A stretch of DNA of 48,726 nucleotides, taken from positions 1 to 48,726 of the forward strand of contig JANXVI010000039.1 of assembly GCA_025351745.1 (NCBI GenBank), given 5' to 3'. The position numbers were made by a program, and so were the translations under genes. Positions 18,714 to 28,009 of this stretch are shown one piece after another. The stretch comes from Rhodoferax sp. Lineage in GTDB: Bacteria; Pseudomonadota; Gammaproteobacteria; Burkholderiales; Burkholderiaceae_C. The notes beneath the pieces are model-generated. The model was not told the origin of the DNA and did no database searches. It saw nothing but the letters and a program-made list of their open reading frames with translations. Each line of letters opens with the position of its first letter. Positions within the stretch are counted from its first letter, which is position 1.

Positions 18714-19525
18714 GCAAGCTGTCGAATACCTCTGTCCTGCCCAACCGAGCCCCTGCCATCTGGCACCCCGCGTTCCGTCGTTGGACTGTGGCAGGCGTTC
18801 AACTGGCGCTGCTATTTGCCGCTGCCACGGTATTGACGCCATCGCACGCCGCAGGTGCCACCACCGCGGCAGCAGCGGCAGCGGCAGCAACACCGCGCAC
18901 TGTGCCCGACACCATCGCCCAGCGCGTGCTGGCCTGCACGGTGTGCCACGGCAAGGACGGGCGTGCCACCAACGCGGGATACTTCCCCCGCATTGCGGGC
19001 AAGCCGGCTGGCTACCTGTACAACCAGTTGCGCAACTTCCGCGACGGACGTCGCACCAACCCCGCAATGTTGCACCTGGTCGATCACCTGTCTGACGCCT
19101 ACTTGCGCGAGATGGCCGACTACTTCGCCAGCCAAGACCTGCCCTACCCGCCGCCCCAAACTGCCACTGCCCCAGCCGCAGTGCTGCAACGCGCCCAGGC
19201 GCTGGTGCAGCATGGCGACACGCAACGCCAGATTCCCGCCTGCGCGCAGTGCCACGGCAGTGCGATGACTGGCGTGCTGCCCGCCTTCCCCGGCCTGCTG
19301 GGCCTGCCGCGGGACTATCTGATTGGCCAGCTCGGCGCGTGGCAGACCGACAAGCGACACGCCGCCGCACCCGACTGCATGGGCCAGATCGCCAAGCGCC
19401 TGACGGTAGATGAGGTCAGTGCCATCGCCACATGGTTGTCGTCGCAAACGCTGCCCACCCAGGCCCACGCCGCAGCCGCCAGCACCACGCCGCTGCCGGT
19501 GGAATGTGGCAGTGGCCGCCAATAA
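18710..19525 (+). CDS. Diheme cytochrome c (c4/c553-like)
   Basis: Signal-anchor N-terminus; two CXXCH motifs (CTVCHG, CAQCHG). ATGA overlap with murU stop. Confidence 0.85.
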   Translation: MSKLSNTSVLPNRAPAIWHPAFRRWTVAGVQLALLFAAATVLTPSHAAGATTAAAAAAAATPRTVPDTIAQRVLACTVCHGKDGRATNAGYFPRIAGKPAGYLYNQLRNFRDGRRTNPAMLHLVDHLSDAYLREMADYFASQDLPYPPPQTATAPAAVLQRAQALVQHGDTQRQIPACAQCHGSAMTGVLPAFPGLLGLPRDYLIGQLGAWQTDKRHAAAPDCMGQIAKRLTVDEVSAIATWLSSQTLPTQAHAAAASTTPLPVECGSGRQ

Positions 19526-19545
19526 GCAAAAGAAGCGCCGCCGCC

Positions 19546-20859
19546 ATGACCCCCTCTACCTCCAACCCTTTTTCGTCCCCGCGCAAACCGGCCCCGCTGT
19601 GGCTGCGCGCCGCGCGCGTGCTGCTGGCGCTCGGCATCGTAACCAGCGCGCTGGTTGCCTGGCTGAACGTGCGCGGCGAAGCCAGCCTAGACCTCAACGC
19701 CCCGGCAAACCCCACCGCCACACCCGCCCAGCTCGCCCAGGGCGCCTACCTCGCCCGCGCCGGCAATTGCGCGGCCTGCCACACCGCGCGCGGCGGGGCC
19801 GACTACGCCGGTGGCCTCGGTATTGCAACGCCCTTTGGCACGGTTTACACCAGCAACCTGACGCCCGACGCGTCCACCGGCTTGGGCAACTGGACGCAGG
19901 GCGCGTTCTGGCGCGCCATGCACCATGGCCGCTCGGCCGACGGGCACCTGCTATACCCGGTGTTCCCCTATACCAGCTACACCAACATCAGCCGCAGCGA
20001 CAGCGACGCGCTGTATGCCTACCTGCGCAGCCTGGCACCGGTGGCGCAGGCCAACCGGCCGCACGAGCTGGCGTTTCCCTACAGCAACCAGGCATCGTTG
20101 GCGGTGTGGCGGGCCCTGTTCTTCCGCGCGGCGGAATTCGCGCCGGAGCCCACCCACACCGCCGAGTGGAACCGGGGCGCCTACCTGGTGCGCGGCCTGG
20201 GCCACTGCGCCGCCTGCCATACCGAGCGCAATCTGCTGGGCGCCAGCCGCAGCGCACTGGCGTTGCAGGGCGGCGCCATACCGATGCAGCACTGGTACGC
20301 ACCGTCACTGGCCTCCGCCCGTGAGGCGGGCGTCGCCGAATGGGATACGCAGGAGGTGGTGGCGCTGTTGAAGACCGGCACGTCGCGCCACGGCAGCGTC
20401 ATGGGCCCGATGGCCGACGTGGTGTTTGGCAGCACCCAGTACCTGAGCGACGCCGACCTGCAGGCCATGGCCGTCTTTTTGAAAGAGCTACCACAGCAAA
20501 CGCTGGCACCGCGCACTGCGAGGGCACCGGAGCCGGCACAGTTCAGCAGTGGACAGAAACTCTACAAACAGCACTGCGCCGAATGCCATGGCGAACAGGG
20601 CGAGGGCGCGCGCGGCGCCTACCCGCCACTGGCTGGCAACCGCGTTGTTACCCTGGAATCGCCCGCCAACCTGGTGCAGACCGTGCTGCACGGCGGCTAC
20701 CCACCCGCCACGACCGGCAACCCGCGCCCCTATGGCATGCCGTCCTTCCAACAGACGCTGGAGGGCCCGCAGATCGCCGCCGTGCTCTCCTACATCCGCC
20801 ATGCGTGGGGCAATGCGGCCAGCCCGGTGTCGGCGCTGGAGGTCATACAAAACCAATAG
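19546..20859 (+). CDS. Triheme cytochrome c (alcohol-dehydrogenase cytochrome-subunit-like)
   Basis: Three CXXCH motifs (CAACHT, CAACHT, CAECHG); GNCAACHTARGGADYAGGLGIATPFGTVYTSNLTPDASTGLGNWTQGAFWRAMHHGRSADG. Confidence 0.88.
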   Translation: MTPSTSNPFSSPRKPAPLWLRAARVLLALGIVTSALVAWLNVRGEASLDLNAPANPTATPAQLAQGAYLARAGNCAACHTARGGADYAGGLGIATPFGTVYTSNLTPDASTGLGNWTQGAFWRAMHHGRSADGHLLYPVFPYTSYTNISRSDSDALYAYLRSLAPVAQANRPHELAFPYSNQASLAVWRALFFRAAEFAPEPTHTAEWNRGAYLVRGLGHCAACHTERNLLGASRSALALQGGAIPMQHWYAPSLASAREAGVAEWDTQEVVALLKTGTSRHGSVMGPMADVVFGSTQYLSDADLQAMAVFLKELPQQTLAPRTARAPEPAQFSSGQKLYKQHCAECHGEQGEGARGAYPPLAGNRVVTLESPANLVQTVLHGGYPPATTGNPRPYGMPSFQQTLEGPQIAAVLSYIRHAWGNAASPVSALEVIQNQ

Positions 20860-20980
20860 AGCTCCCGCACGGCATATCTATACCCAAATTAGGTTTTATG
20901 AATTATTTTCGGGAGAATTTAGAGTAAAATCAGGCTATGGCCCTCGTAGAATGGACTTATACCGCTATCAACACCATAGC

Positions 20981-21223
20981 ATGTCTCTACCCCAACGGAT
21001 CGCAGAACACGGCTATGCCACCATTCCCCAGGTGCTTACCACCACCGAATGTGACACCTTATCGCCGTGCGCGTGTGTATCGACCCCCGTGATGTGGATG
21101 ACGGGCCGTTGCGCGTCATTGCCGGGTCGCCCATCCCGAGCAGGTCTGCCTAGTGGCGCGGGGCGGGGTCATGCTGATGTGGCCGGACGCAGTTTGATGC
21201 ACAGCGGCGGCGCGCTTCAGTAG
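20981..21223 (+). pseudogene. Remnant of a phytanoyl-CoA dioxygenase (PhyH) family gene with internal deletion and frameshifts
   Basis: RIAEHGYATIPQVLTTTECDTLS (PhyH-like N-terminus), then in another frame AVRVCIDPRDVDDGPLRVIAGS (PhyH C-terminal beta region), then VARGGVMLMWPDA / LMHSGGALQ. Confidence 0.6.
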
Positions 21224-21232
21224 ACTCCCACC

Positions 21233-23200
21233 ATGGCTGCTCCCACCCTTGCCCACCACACCCAGAACGGAGCTGTGCCGCCTTCGGCTGGGCTGTCGCC
21301 GTGGGCCCGGTTTCTGTGGGAAGCGCCGCTGCTGCTGTCCATGCTGTTCACCGCGCTGGTTGTGATCTGGGCGCAAGACAATGACACGCTAGAGCGCAAG
21401 GCGCTGCGCCAGTCGGTGATGGCGGACACGTTGAGCCTTGAGGCGCAACTTGCAGCGCGGCTGGAGACGGAGGCGGTCAAGCTGCGCGCCGCTGCCACCC
21501 ACTTGCCACCCGCCGGGGCAGACCCCAACCAGCAGCTTGCTACGCTGCCCGAGATCGCTGCCGGCCTGGACCGGCGTTGGCTCAGCGTGATCTGGCTCGA
21601 TGCCAATATGCGGATCGTGGCCGAGGCTAGGCGAGAACAACGGCCAGGCACCCACGGCCAATTTCAATCCCAGGCACAGGGCATTAGCCTGCATCTGATC
21701 GCACCCACGAGCGACGAGCGTCGACCGCAGACAGGCCAACTGATCGCGCGCTACGACCCCACCGATCTGATCAAAAGCAAAGACTTCTGGTGGCTGGCGG
21801 CGCAGTACGAAGTGCAATTGCTGTCTGGCCTGGGCGAAGTGATTGTGTCCACCGAGACCCCGGGCCAGGTCGCTCGGGGTGAGACTTTTGAGACACCGTT
21901 CAACGCAGTGCCCGACGCACGCCTGCGCCTGACCCAGCGCGTGCGCCAACCCCACTGGTTCACCACACTGCCCGTGGTACTGATTGTGGGGTTTTTGGTG
22001 TTGATCAGCATTGCCACGCTGCTGCTGCGTCGGCAGATGCGCCAGGTGACGCGTACCGAAGGCGCGTGGCGCACGGAAGCGGCCTGGCGCCAGTCACTGG
22101 AAGAGTCCGCCCTGGTCGGCCTGCGCGCGCGCGATCTGGACGGCAAGCTGCTGTTTGCCAACCGCACTTTTTGCGAGATGGTGGGCTATTCGGTGGATGA
22201 GTTGGTAGCGCAGGGCTCGGCACCCGACGCGATGGTGAAAACCACGCAGGACCACTCCGCCATCCACCCCACACAGCGCGCAGGCCAAGAGACCCGCTGG
22301 CGCCACCGCGATGGCCGCATCCTGGATGTGATGGTGTTCGAGTCACCGCTGGTCGACGGAGCGGGCCAGCAGGTGGGCTGGATGGGCTCCATCGTCGATG
22401 TGACGGAGCGCAAACGCCTAGAAGAGCTGGAGCGCCGCCAGCGCGAGGTGTTGAGCAACCATGCCCGCCTGTCCACGCTGGGTGAGGTGGCGTCCACATT
22501 GGCCCACGAGTTGAACCAACCGCTGACCAGCATCGTCAGTTACAGCGCAGGCATTGCCAAGGCGCTGGGGAAGCAACCCGGCACCCAGCCCGACCTGCTA
22601 GCCGCTGCCCAGGCCTTGTCGCGCCACGCATCACTGGCGGGCGGCATTGTGCACCGCATACGCTCGCGCCTGGCGCGCCGGGACTTGGTCCTGCTGGCTT
22701 GTGATGTCAACACCATCGTCTCCGACGCGGTGGCCCTGCTCACACCCGATCTCAAACGCGCGGGGGTCGCAGTGTCCTTGTCACTAGACAGTTCCCTGCC
22801 CCTTGTACGCATGGACCGCATTGGCATCGAGCAAGTCATAACCAACCTGCTGCGCAATGCAAGCGACGCTATGGCGCAGAGCGCGTCGCCCCGCGCAATA
22901 AGCGTGCGCACGGCGCTATGTGTGGTGCCGCCCCTGCGGGACAGTGCGGGCTGGGTCACGGTCATCGTCACGGACACCGGACCTGGGCTGGATGGTCGCG
23001 ACATCGAGACCCTGACCGAAGCTTTCTTTTCGACCAAAAAGGAAGGAACGGGCCTGGGCCTGGCGATCTGCCGCTCCATACTGGAGTCGCACGGCGGGGC
23101 TTTATACGCCCAGGATGCTGAACGCGCAGGTGCCTGTTTCAGCTTTTCGTTGCCCCCCGATAAGGCATCACAAGAGACCCAAGCGGCAGCTACACCATGA
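21233..23200 (+). CDS. PAS-containing membrane sensor histidine kinase
   Basis: N-terminal TM; ESALVGLRARDLDGKLLFANRTFCEMVGYSVDEL (PAS); STLAHELNQPLTSIVSYSAG (H box); VTDTGPGLDGRD, FFSTKKEGTGLGLAICRSILESHGG. Confidence 0.92.
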   Translation: MAAPTLAHHTQNGAVPPSAGLSPWARFLWEAPLLLSMLFTALVVIWAQDNDTLERKALRQSVMADTLSLEAQLAARLETEAVKLRAAATHLPPAGADPNQQLATLPEIAAGLDRRWLSVIWLDANMRIVAEARREQRPGTHGQFQSQAQGISLHLIAPTSDERRPQTGQLIARYDPTDLIKSKDFWWLAAQYEVQLLSGLGEVIVSTETPGQVARGETFETPFNAVPDARLRLTQRVRQPHWFTTLPVVLIVGFLVLISIATLLLRRQMRQVTRTEGAWRTEAAWRQSLEESALVGLRARDLDGKLLFANRTFCEMVGYSVDELVAQGSAPDAMVKTTQDHSAIHPTQRAGQETRWRHRDGRILDVMVFESPLVDGAGQQVGWMGSIVDVTERKRLEELERRQREVLSNHARLSTLGEVASTLAHELNQPLTSIVSYSAGIAKALGKQPGTQPDLLAAAQALSRHASLAGGIVHRIRSRLARRDLVLLACDVNTIVSDAVALLTPDLKRAGVAVSLSLDSSLPLVRMDRIGIEQVITNLLRNASDAMAQSASPRAISVRTALCVVPPLRDSAGWVTVIVTDTGPGLDGRDIETLTEAFFSTKKEGTGLGLAICRSILESHGGALYAQDAERAGACFSFSLPPDKASQETQAAATP

Positions 23201-23874
23201 CAGCGACAACCACACCAACGACCATATACCTCTGCGACGACGACGAAGGCGTGCGCTCGTCGATCGCCTTTCTGTTGCGCCAGCATGACCTTCAAGTGGT
23301 CACGTACAACAGTGGCCCCGAATTGTTGACGGCACTCGACGGTGCAAGCGCAACGCCGCGCGGCATCTTTATTTTGGATGTGCGCATGGAGCCGTTGTCG
23401 GGCTTACAAGTCCATGACGCGCTGATCGGCCGCGGCTTGGGCGACCGCATGCCGATGCTATTTTTGAGCGGCCATGGTGACATTCCGATGGCAGTAAGTG
23501 CCATGGCAAAGGGTGCTTTCAGCTTTATTGAAAAGCCCTATGCCGACGATGCGCTGGTGCACCTGATCCACAAGGCTTTGGAGTTGGAACAGCAGTGGCA
23601 TGGGCGTATGGCCCGCGTCGACGCGCTGCGCCAACTGATAGACGGCCTGTCTCGCCAACAGGTGCGGTTGATGCCCATGGTGGCAGCGGGCGAGCTGAAC
23701 AAGACCATTGCGTGGAAGATGGAGCTCAGCGTGCGCACGGTGGAGGAACACCGGCGCAAGATTTTTGACCGCCTCAACGTGCATTCGGCCGCCGAGCTTG
23801 CTACGCTGCTGGCCGAGGCGCGGACGGCGGGGATTGCGATTCCTTCTTTTGATGCGAATACGCCTGGCGTTTGA
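23197..23874 (+). CDS. FixJ/LuxR-type response regulator
   Basis: TIYLCDDDEGVRSSIAFLLRQ receiver; GAFSFIEKPYADDALV; HTH with ELSVRTVEEHRRKIFDRLNVHSAAELATLL. Overlaps the kinase stop. Confidence 0.92.
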   Translation: MTATTTPTTIYLCDDDEGVRSSIAFLLRQHDLQVVTYNSGPELLTALDGASATPRGIFILDVRMEPLSGLQVHDALIGRGLGDRMPMLFLSGHGDIPMAVSAMAKGAFSFIEKPYADDALVHLIHKALELEQQWHGRMARVDALRQLIDGLSRQQVRLMPMVAAGELNKTIAWKMELSVRTVEEHRRKIFDRLNVHSAAELATLLAEARTAGIAIPSFDANTPGV

Positions 23875-23916
23875 GGCTTTGTTTTTGACAACCCACTCCC
23901 CCACCCGGCGAGCGGT

Positions 23917-25419
23917 TCAAGCCAACCAGGCCTTCAGGTCCGCCTTCAGCTTCTTCAAGTCATCCGTGCGGGTGTACATCATGTGACCGGCATCGTAGTA
24001 GCGGTGCGTGATGCGCGCCATGACCTCCGGGGGCAAATCCATGCGGGCCAGGGAGTAGTCGCTGGCCGAATAGGGCGTACCCAGGTCGTAGTAGCCGCTG
24101 GCAACCAACACACGCAAATGCGGATTGCGCCGCAGCGCACGCGCCAACGCCCCGCTGGTGCTGGTGTAGCTATTGCCCTTGGACTCACCTTGTAGCCAGT
24201 TCCACGACTTGTTGACGTCCAGGGACAGCACCTCGTAGCGCTGGTCGGTTTGCACGCCGAGCTGCTCGCGCAAATAGCCATTGCTGGCCATGGTGTAGGG
24301 CCCCATGATGGCCTCCAGCCCAGGGTCAAACTCCCAGGTTCTCGACTTGCGCACACCCATCGGCCCGGTGACGCGCGCCTCCAGCCGACCGACCATGCGG
24401 CCCTGGTCGCGCAACAGTTCGCTGAAGAACAGTTGGTCCGAGATGCGTAAGTCGTTGTCCTCTATGACATCCGTGCGCAGTCCGGTCAGCTCGGTGAGGC
24501 GCTTGGCGATACGGTTGCGTTGCGCCGGGGCCAGGCGCGCGCCCTGGTGCAGTGCAGCCAGGTAGTCGGTCTGCACAAAGGCCTCGGCGGCGGCACGGGC
24601 TTGCGCGCCAGATTCGCCCAGCGGCCCCTTGAGCTTGCCGTGGTATTGCGCCGCAGCCGCAAAGCCGGGCACAAACAGAGCGTGGGCCAGATCGTTCTTG
24701 CCTTCAAATTCCAGCGTTTGAATATCCATGGCGCAGCTCACCAGAATGACGCCAGCCAAGGCAATTCCCAGATCCAACAGCTTGTCGGCCAAAGCCGCGC
24801 CGCGGGTGGTGCCATAGCTTTCGCCCGCCAGATAGACCGGCGAACCCCAGCGCTGGTTGCGGCTCAGGTAGACGCGTATGCACTCGGCCAGCGCGTCCAC
24901 ATCGCCGTCCACACTGAGCATCTGCTTGCGGGCTGCCGCGCTGGCGGTCAGCGAATAGCCGGTGTGCGGCGGGTCCACAAACACCAGGTCAAAGTGCTCG
25001 AACCAGGTGTGGGGGTTGTCCTCCACTGCATAGGGCGGGGGCGGCATGCTGCCGTCGTCGTTGATAGGCACGCGCTTGGGACCCAGTGCGCCCAGGTGCA
25101 ACCAGATGGACGCAGAGCCCGGTCCGCCGTTGAACGCAAACAAGATGGGCCGGTCGGCCGGTTTGGGTGCTACGCTTTTGTGCTGCAGCGTGTAGCTGGT
25201 CACGAACAGTGCAGCGTCGGGCTCGCCCTTGTGGCTGTCTGACATATGGGCGACGATGGGCACGAAGCCTGCACTGGCGCTGTAGTGCCGAGTCTTGCCA
25301 CCCACGGTGACACTGCCGGTGCTGACCTGCGGGGCTTGCAGCAGCAGGCGCTCCACGCGCTCGCGTTGGCGCTTCTTCTCGCTGTCGTCAGGAATGGGTT
25401 TGTCGTTGTTGTCCGTCAT
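23917..25419 (-). CDS. S10 family serine carboxypeptidase-like protein, no obvious signal peptide
   Basis: FAFNGGPGSASIWLHLGALGP; VYLAGESYGTTRGAALADKL; SGYYDLGTPYSASDYSL. Confidence 0.88.
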   Translation of the reverse strand: MTDNNDKPIPDDSEKKRQRERVERLLLQAPQVSTGSVTVGGKTRHYSASAGFVPIVAHMSDSHKGEPDAALFVTSYTLQHKSVAPKPADRPILFAFNGGPGSASIWLHLGALGPKRVPINDDGSMPPPPYAVEDNPHTWFEHFDLVFVDPPHTGYSLTASAAARKQMLSVDGDVDALAECIRVYLSRNQRWGSPVYLAGESYGTTRGAALADKLLDLGIALAGVILVSCAMDIQTLEFEGKNDLAHALFVPGFAAAAQYHGKLKGPLGESGAQARAAAEAFVQTDYLAALHQGARLAPAQRNRIAKRLTELTGLRTDVIEDNDLRISDQLFFSELLRDQGRMVGRLEARVTGPMGVRKSRTWEFDPGLEAIMGPYTMASNGYLREQLGVQTDQRYEVLSLDVNKSWNWLQGESKGNSYTSTSGALARALRRNPHLRVLVASGYYDLGTPYSASDYSLARMDLPPEVMARITHRYYDAGHMMYTRTDDLKKLKADLKAWLA

Positions 25420-25452
25420 GTGCTGTGCCTGCGGGTAATGGTGGGGCGCAGT

Positions 25453-26112
25453 CTAAGGGACTTTGCGATTCTTTCTGTTGGGAACGGTTGCGACAGCCGG
25501 GTTGCCTGGCGTCAGGGGTCCCAAGGCCCGCATCGTCAATTGGCGCACCAGGGCGTCGGGGTCTCGCATGGCGGAAGGCAGATGGTCGAAAGCGCCGTCA
25601 ATCAACAAATTACTGAGGCCGTGCGAAAGGCTCCAACCGCACAGGGCCAATTCAGGGCCATTGATGGGGTCGTGCGCACAGGCGGCCGCCATCAGCAGGC
25701 CAAGGGCACGGTTGGATGCTGCTTGCAGCGCGGGGTACGACGACGCCTGCGCCAGTTGCGGTGCGAACATCAACCGAAACCGCGCGGGTTGCACACGGGC
25801 GCAGCGCACATAGGCCTGTCCGATTTGCAACAGGCGCTCATGTGTGTCGGGCGTGTTGCTGGCCTGCTCCACGGCATCGGCCAGCGCAGTAAAACCTCTT
25901 TCGGCGACTGCCGCCAACAGGTCGTTCAGGCTGGCAAAGTGGTGGTAGGGGGCGGCGTGGGATACCCCGGCCGCTTTGGCGACATCGCGCAGCATGGTGC
26001 CGTGCAGGCCCCGCACGGCCAAGGTGGCTTCTGCGGCCAGCAACAGGGATTCGCGCAGGTTGCCGTGGTGGTATGCCTTGGGCGGTGGCGCAGCGCGTTT
26101 GGGAGATTTCAT
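25453..26112 (-). CDS. TetR/AcrR family transcriptional regulator
   Basis: YHHGNLRESLLLAAEATLAVRGLHGTMLRDVAKAAGVSHAAPYHHFASLNDLLAAVAERGF. Confidence 0.9.
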   Translation of the reverse strand: MKSPKRAAPPPKAYHHGNLRESLLLAAEATLAVRGLHGTMLRDVAKAAGVSHAAPYHHFASLNDLLAAVAERGFTALADAVEQASNTPDTHERLLQIGQAYVRCARVQPARFRLMFAPQLAQASSYPALQAASNRALGLLMAAACAHDPINGPELALCGWSLSHGLSNLLIDGAFDHLPSAMRDPDALVRQLTMRALGPLTPGNPAVATVPNRKNRKVP

Positions 26113-26128
26113 ACAGATATCTTGACAC

Positions 26129-26170
26129 GAGAAAGATAAGCATGCAACAATTCATTCATATCTTTTCTCT
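26129..26170. promoter_or_regulatory. Candidate operator: inverted repeat between divergent TetR and membrane-protein genes
   Basis: gagaaagata ... tatcttttctc (GAGAAA(A)GATA arms, one-base indel) within the 80 bp divergent intergenic region. Confidence 0.4.
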
Positions 26171-26192
26171 GTAAAGATTAACCAGGAGTTGC

Positions 26193-26615
26193 ATGCTACT
26201 TGCCCCCGCCCTGATCCTTGCCAGCGCCACGGTGCTGGGCCTGTTGGGCGGTTTGCACCTGCTCTTTACCTTTTACGGCAACCAATTCGATCCAAGGGAT
26301 GCCATAGTGACCGAGGCGCTACGGGTGGTCTCACCCGTCATCTCCCGCCAGACCACGATGGCGCGCGCAGCAAAGGGCTTCCACGCCAGCCACAGCCTGG
26401 GCGCCATGCTGTTTGCACTGGTATGGGGCTATCTGGCGCTGCACCAGTGGCCGATGCTGCTGCAATCGACGTTCTTTTTGGCCTTGGGCATGGGCGTACT
26501 GCTGGCCTACCTGGCGCTGGCGCAGCGCTACTGGTTCAGCGTGCCGCAACGCGGCATTGCCTTGGCCAATGTTTTATATGCAATCGGTTTGGGCCTGGGC
26601 CTGCTGGCCAGCTAA
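26193..26615 (+). CDS. Small four-helix-like membrane protein (possibly LIC_13387 family)
   Basis: 140 aa, strongly hydrophobic; MLLAPALILASATVLGLLGGLHLLFTFYGNQFDPRD... Confidence 0.65.
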   Translation: MLLAPALILASATVLGLLGGLHLLFTFYGNQFDPRDAIVTEALRVVSPVISRQTTMARAAKGFHASHSLGAMLFALVWGYLALHQWPMLLQSTFFLALGMGVLLAYLALAQRYWFSVPQRGIALANVLYAIGLGLGLLAS

Positions 26616-26623
26616 GGGTTGCC

Positions 26624-27013
26624 ATGCACAAACGACCCCTGCAGATCGTCACTGCCCTGATGGGCATCGTGCCAGTGGCCACCGGCCTGGTTCAACTGAT
26701 GGGTATACACGACCCGCTGTATGCCCACTTGCACTTGCCCGCAGATGCCACGCTGGACAGCAATATGCGCTTCCTGGCTGGTGTATGGCTGGGCTTGGGC
26801 CTGGTCACGTGGTGGCTGGTGCCGCGCATCACACATCAGACGGCGCTGTTCCGCGGCCTGTGGCTGATGATCTTTTTGGGCGGCGTGGGCAGATTGGTGT
26901 CCTTGGTCGGCGTGGGGCTGCCGCCGCCGCCCTTCATCGCTTTCACGGTGCTGGAGATACTGGGCGCGCCGCTTTTTGTCTATTGGCAACACCAGGTTGC
27001 GCAAAACAGATAG
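26624..27013 (+). CDS. DUF4345-like membrane protein
   Basis: MHKRPLQIVTALMGIVPVATGLVQLMGIHDPLY...NMRFLAGVWLGLGLVTWWLVPRI...GGVGRLVSLVGVGLPPPPF. Confidence 0.7.
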   Translation: MHKRPLQIVTALMGIVPVATGLVQLMGIHDPLYAHLHLPADATLDSNMRFLAGVWLGLGLVTWWLVPRITHQTALFRGLWLMIFLGGVGRLVSLVGVGLPPPPFIAFTVLEILGAPLFVYWQHQVAQNR

Positions 27014-27114
27014 GCGCTGTCCTGCTGATGCGGTGGAGACGCTTGGACATCAGCAGGCCGTGGCCTTCCAAAGCCTTGGAGAGCGACGTTGTGGCACCGC
27101 CGCCAACGCCCCAC

Positions 27115-27471
27115 TCAGAAATTATTTGGCAGGGCCGCGCGGTAGGTGTTGGGCTCCAGCGGCACCAAAATCCACATCAACACATAAAAAACCAGGCCGC
27201 TACCGCCAAAAATCAGCATCAGCGCAAACAACAGACGCCACAGCCAGGAATCCATGCCTGTCAATTGGGCCAAGCCTCCGCATACGCCCCCCAGCCACTG
27301 ATCGGAGCGGGAACGGCGCAGACCATTGAGTACCGTGGCGTTGGGGCGGGGCATGGCGGGCGCGGGGGGTTGCTGCAACAAACGCGCCTTGGCCTGTGCA
27401 AACTCGTCTTCGCTCAGCGCTGCGCGGTTGCGCATCTGTTCCAGGTTTTCCAATTCTTGGGCCAAAGTCAT
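27115..27471 (-). CDS. SHOCT + PspC domain protein
   Basis: MTLAQELENLEQMRNRAALSEDEFAQAKARLLQ (SHOCT) ... RSRSDQWLGGVCGGLAQLTGMDSWLWRLLFALMLIFGGSGLVFYVLMWILVP (PspC). Confidence 0.85.
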   Translation of the reverse strand: MTLAQELENLEQMRNRAALSEDEFAQAKARLLQQPPAPAMPRPNATVLNGLRRSRSDQWLGGVCGGLAQLTGMDSWLWRLLFALMLIFGGSGLVFYVLMWILVPLEPNTYRAALPNNF

Positions 27472-27683
27472 GGTGACATCCTCTGCTTTCACACTACCCG
27501 CACCGTAGGGCACAGCTTCTTTTCTGTGATCAAGATTGCGGTGGGTTAGCAATCTCGATGGCCCAAGATTAGGTCGACAGTCCACATTTCGCCAGCGCTA
27601 TGTGACCAATTGCTTATTGCACGCCACAGACGCATGTTTGCGCAGCCCGGCTTGCAAATGCCACTGAATGGGCACGCGTAATC

Positions 27684-27706
27684 TAAATGAGATAGACTCG
27701 CATTTA
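27684..27706 (+). promoter_or_regulatory. Candidate Fur box upstream of feoA
   Basis: taaatgaga-tagac-tcgcattta; dyad with 8/9 arm match, about 43 bp upstream of the feoA start. Confidence 0.5.
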
Positions 27707-27748
27707 GGCTGGCATATCCGGCAACATCAACCTGCCCAACTTTCCACC

Positions 27749-28009
27749 ATGCGCCTAACCGATCTCCCCACAGGTACACATGCCACCGTGGCACGGGTGA
27801 GCGGGAATTCGGCGATGGCAGATACCGCAACCTTGCAGCGACTGGGCGAACTGGGTTTTATCCCCGGTGAGCCCCTGCAATTGCTGCGCCGCGGCTTGGG
27901 TGGACGCGAACCGCTGGCTGTAGTCGTCGGTGAAACCATGTTTGCGCTGCGTTTCGTCGAAGCGGAATGCATTGAGGTGCAACCCTTGAACGCGGCCCAA
28001 TCAGTATGA
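27749..28009 (+). CDS. feoA: Ferrous iron transport protein A
   Basis: MRLTDLPTGTHATVARVSG...LQRLGELGFIPGEPLQLLRRGLGGREPLAVVVGETMFALRFVEAECIEV. Confidence 0.92.
   Translation: MRLTDLPTGTHATVARVSGNSAMADTATLQRLGELGFIPGEPLQLLRRGLGGREPLAVVVGETMFALRFVEAECIEVQPLNAAQSV

Noticed and set aside
19410-20324. 304-aa plus-strand ORF overlapping the triheme cytochrome
   Set aside because: Out-of-frame with the CXXCH-containing gene; Arg/Pro-rich shadow translation.
20853-20890. aatagagctcccgcacggc after the triheme cytochrome as a possible further repeat copy
   Set aside because: Too degenerate to align with the other copies by eye; left open for a genome-wide model search.
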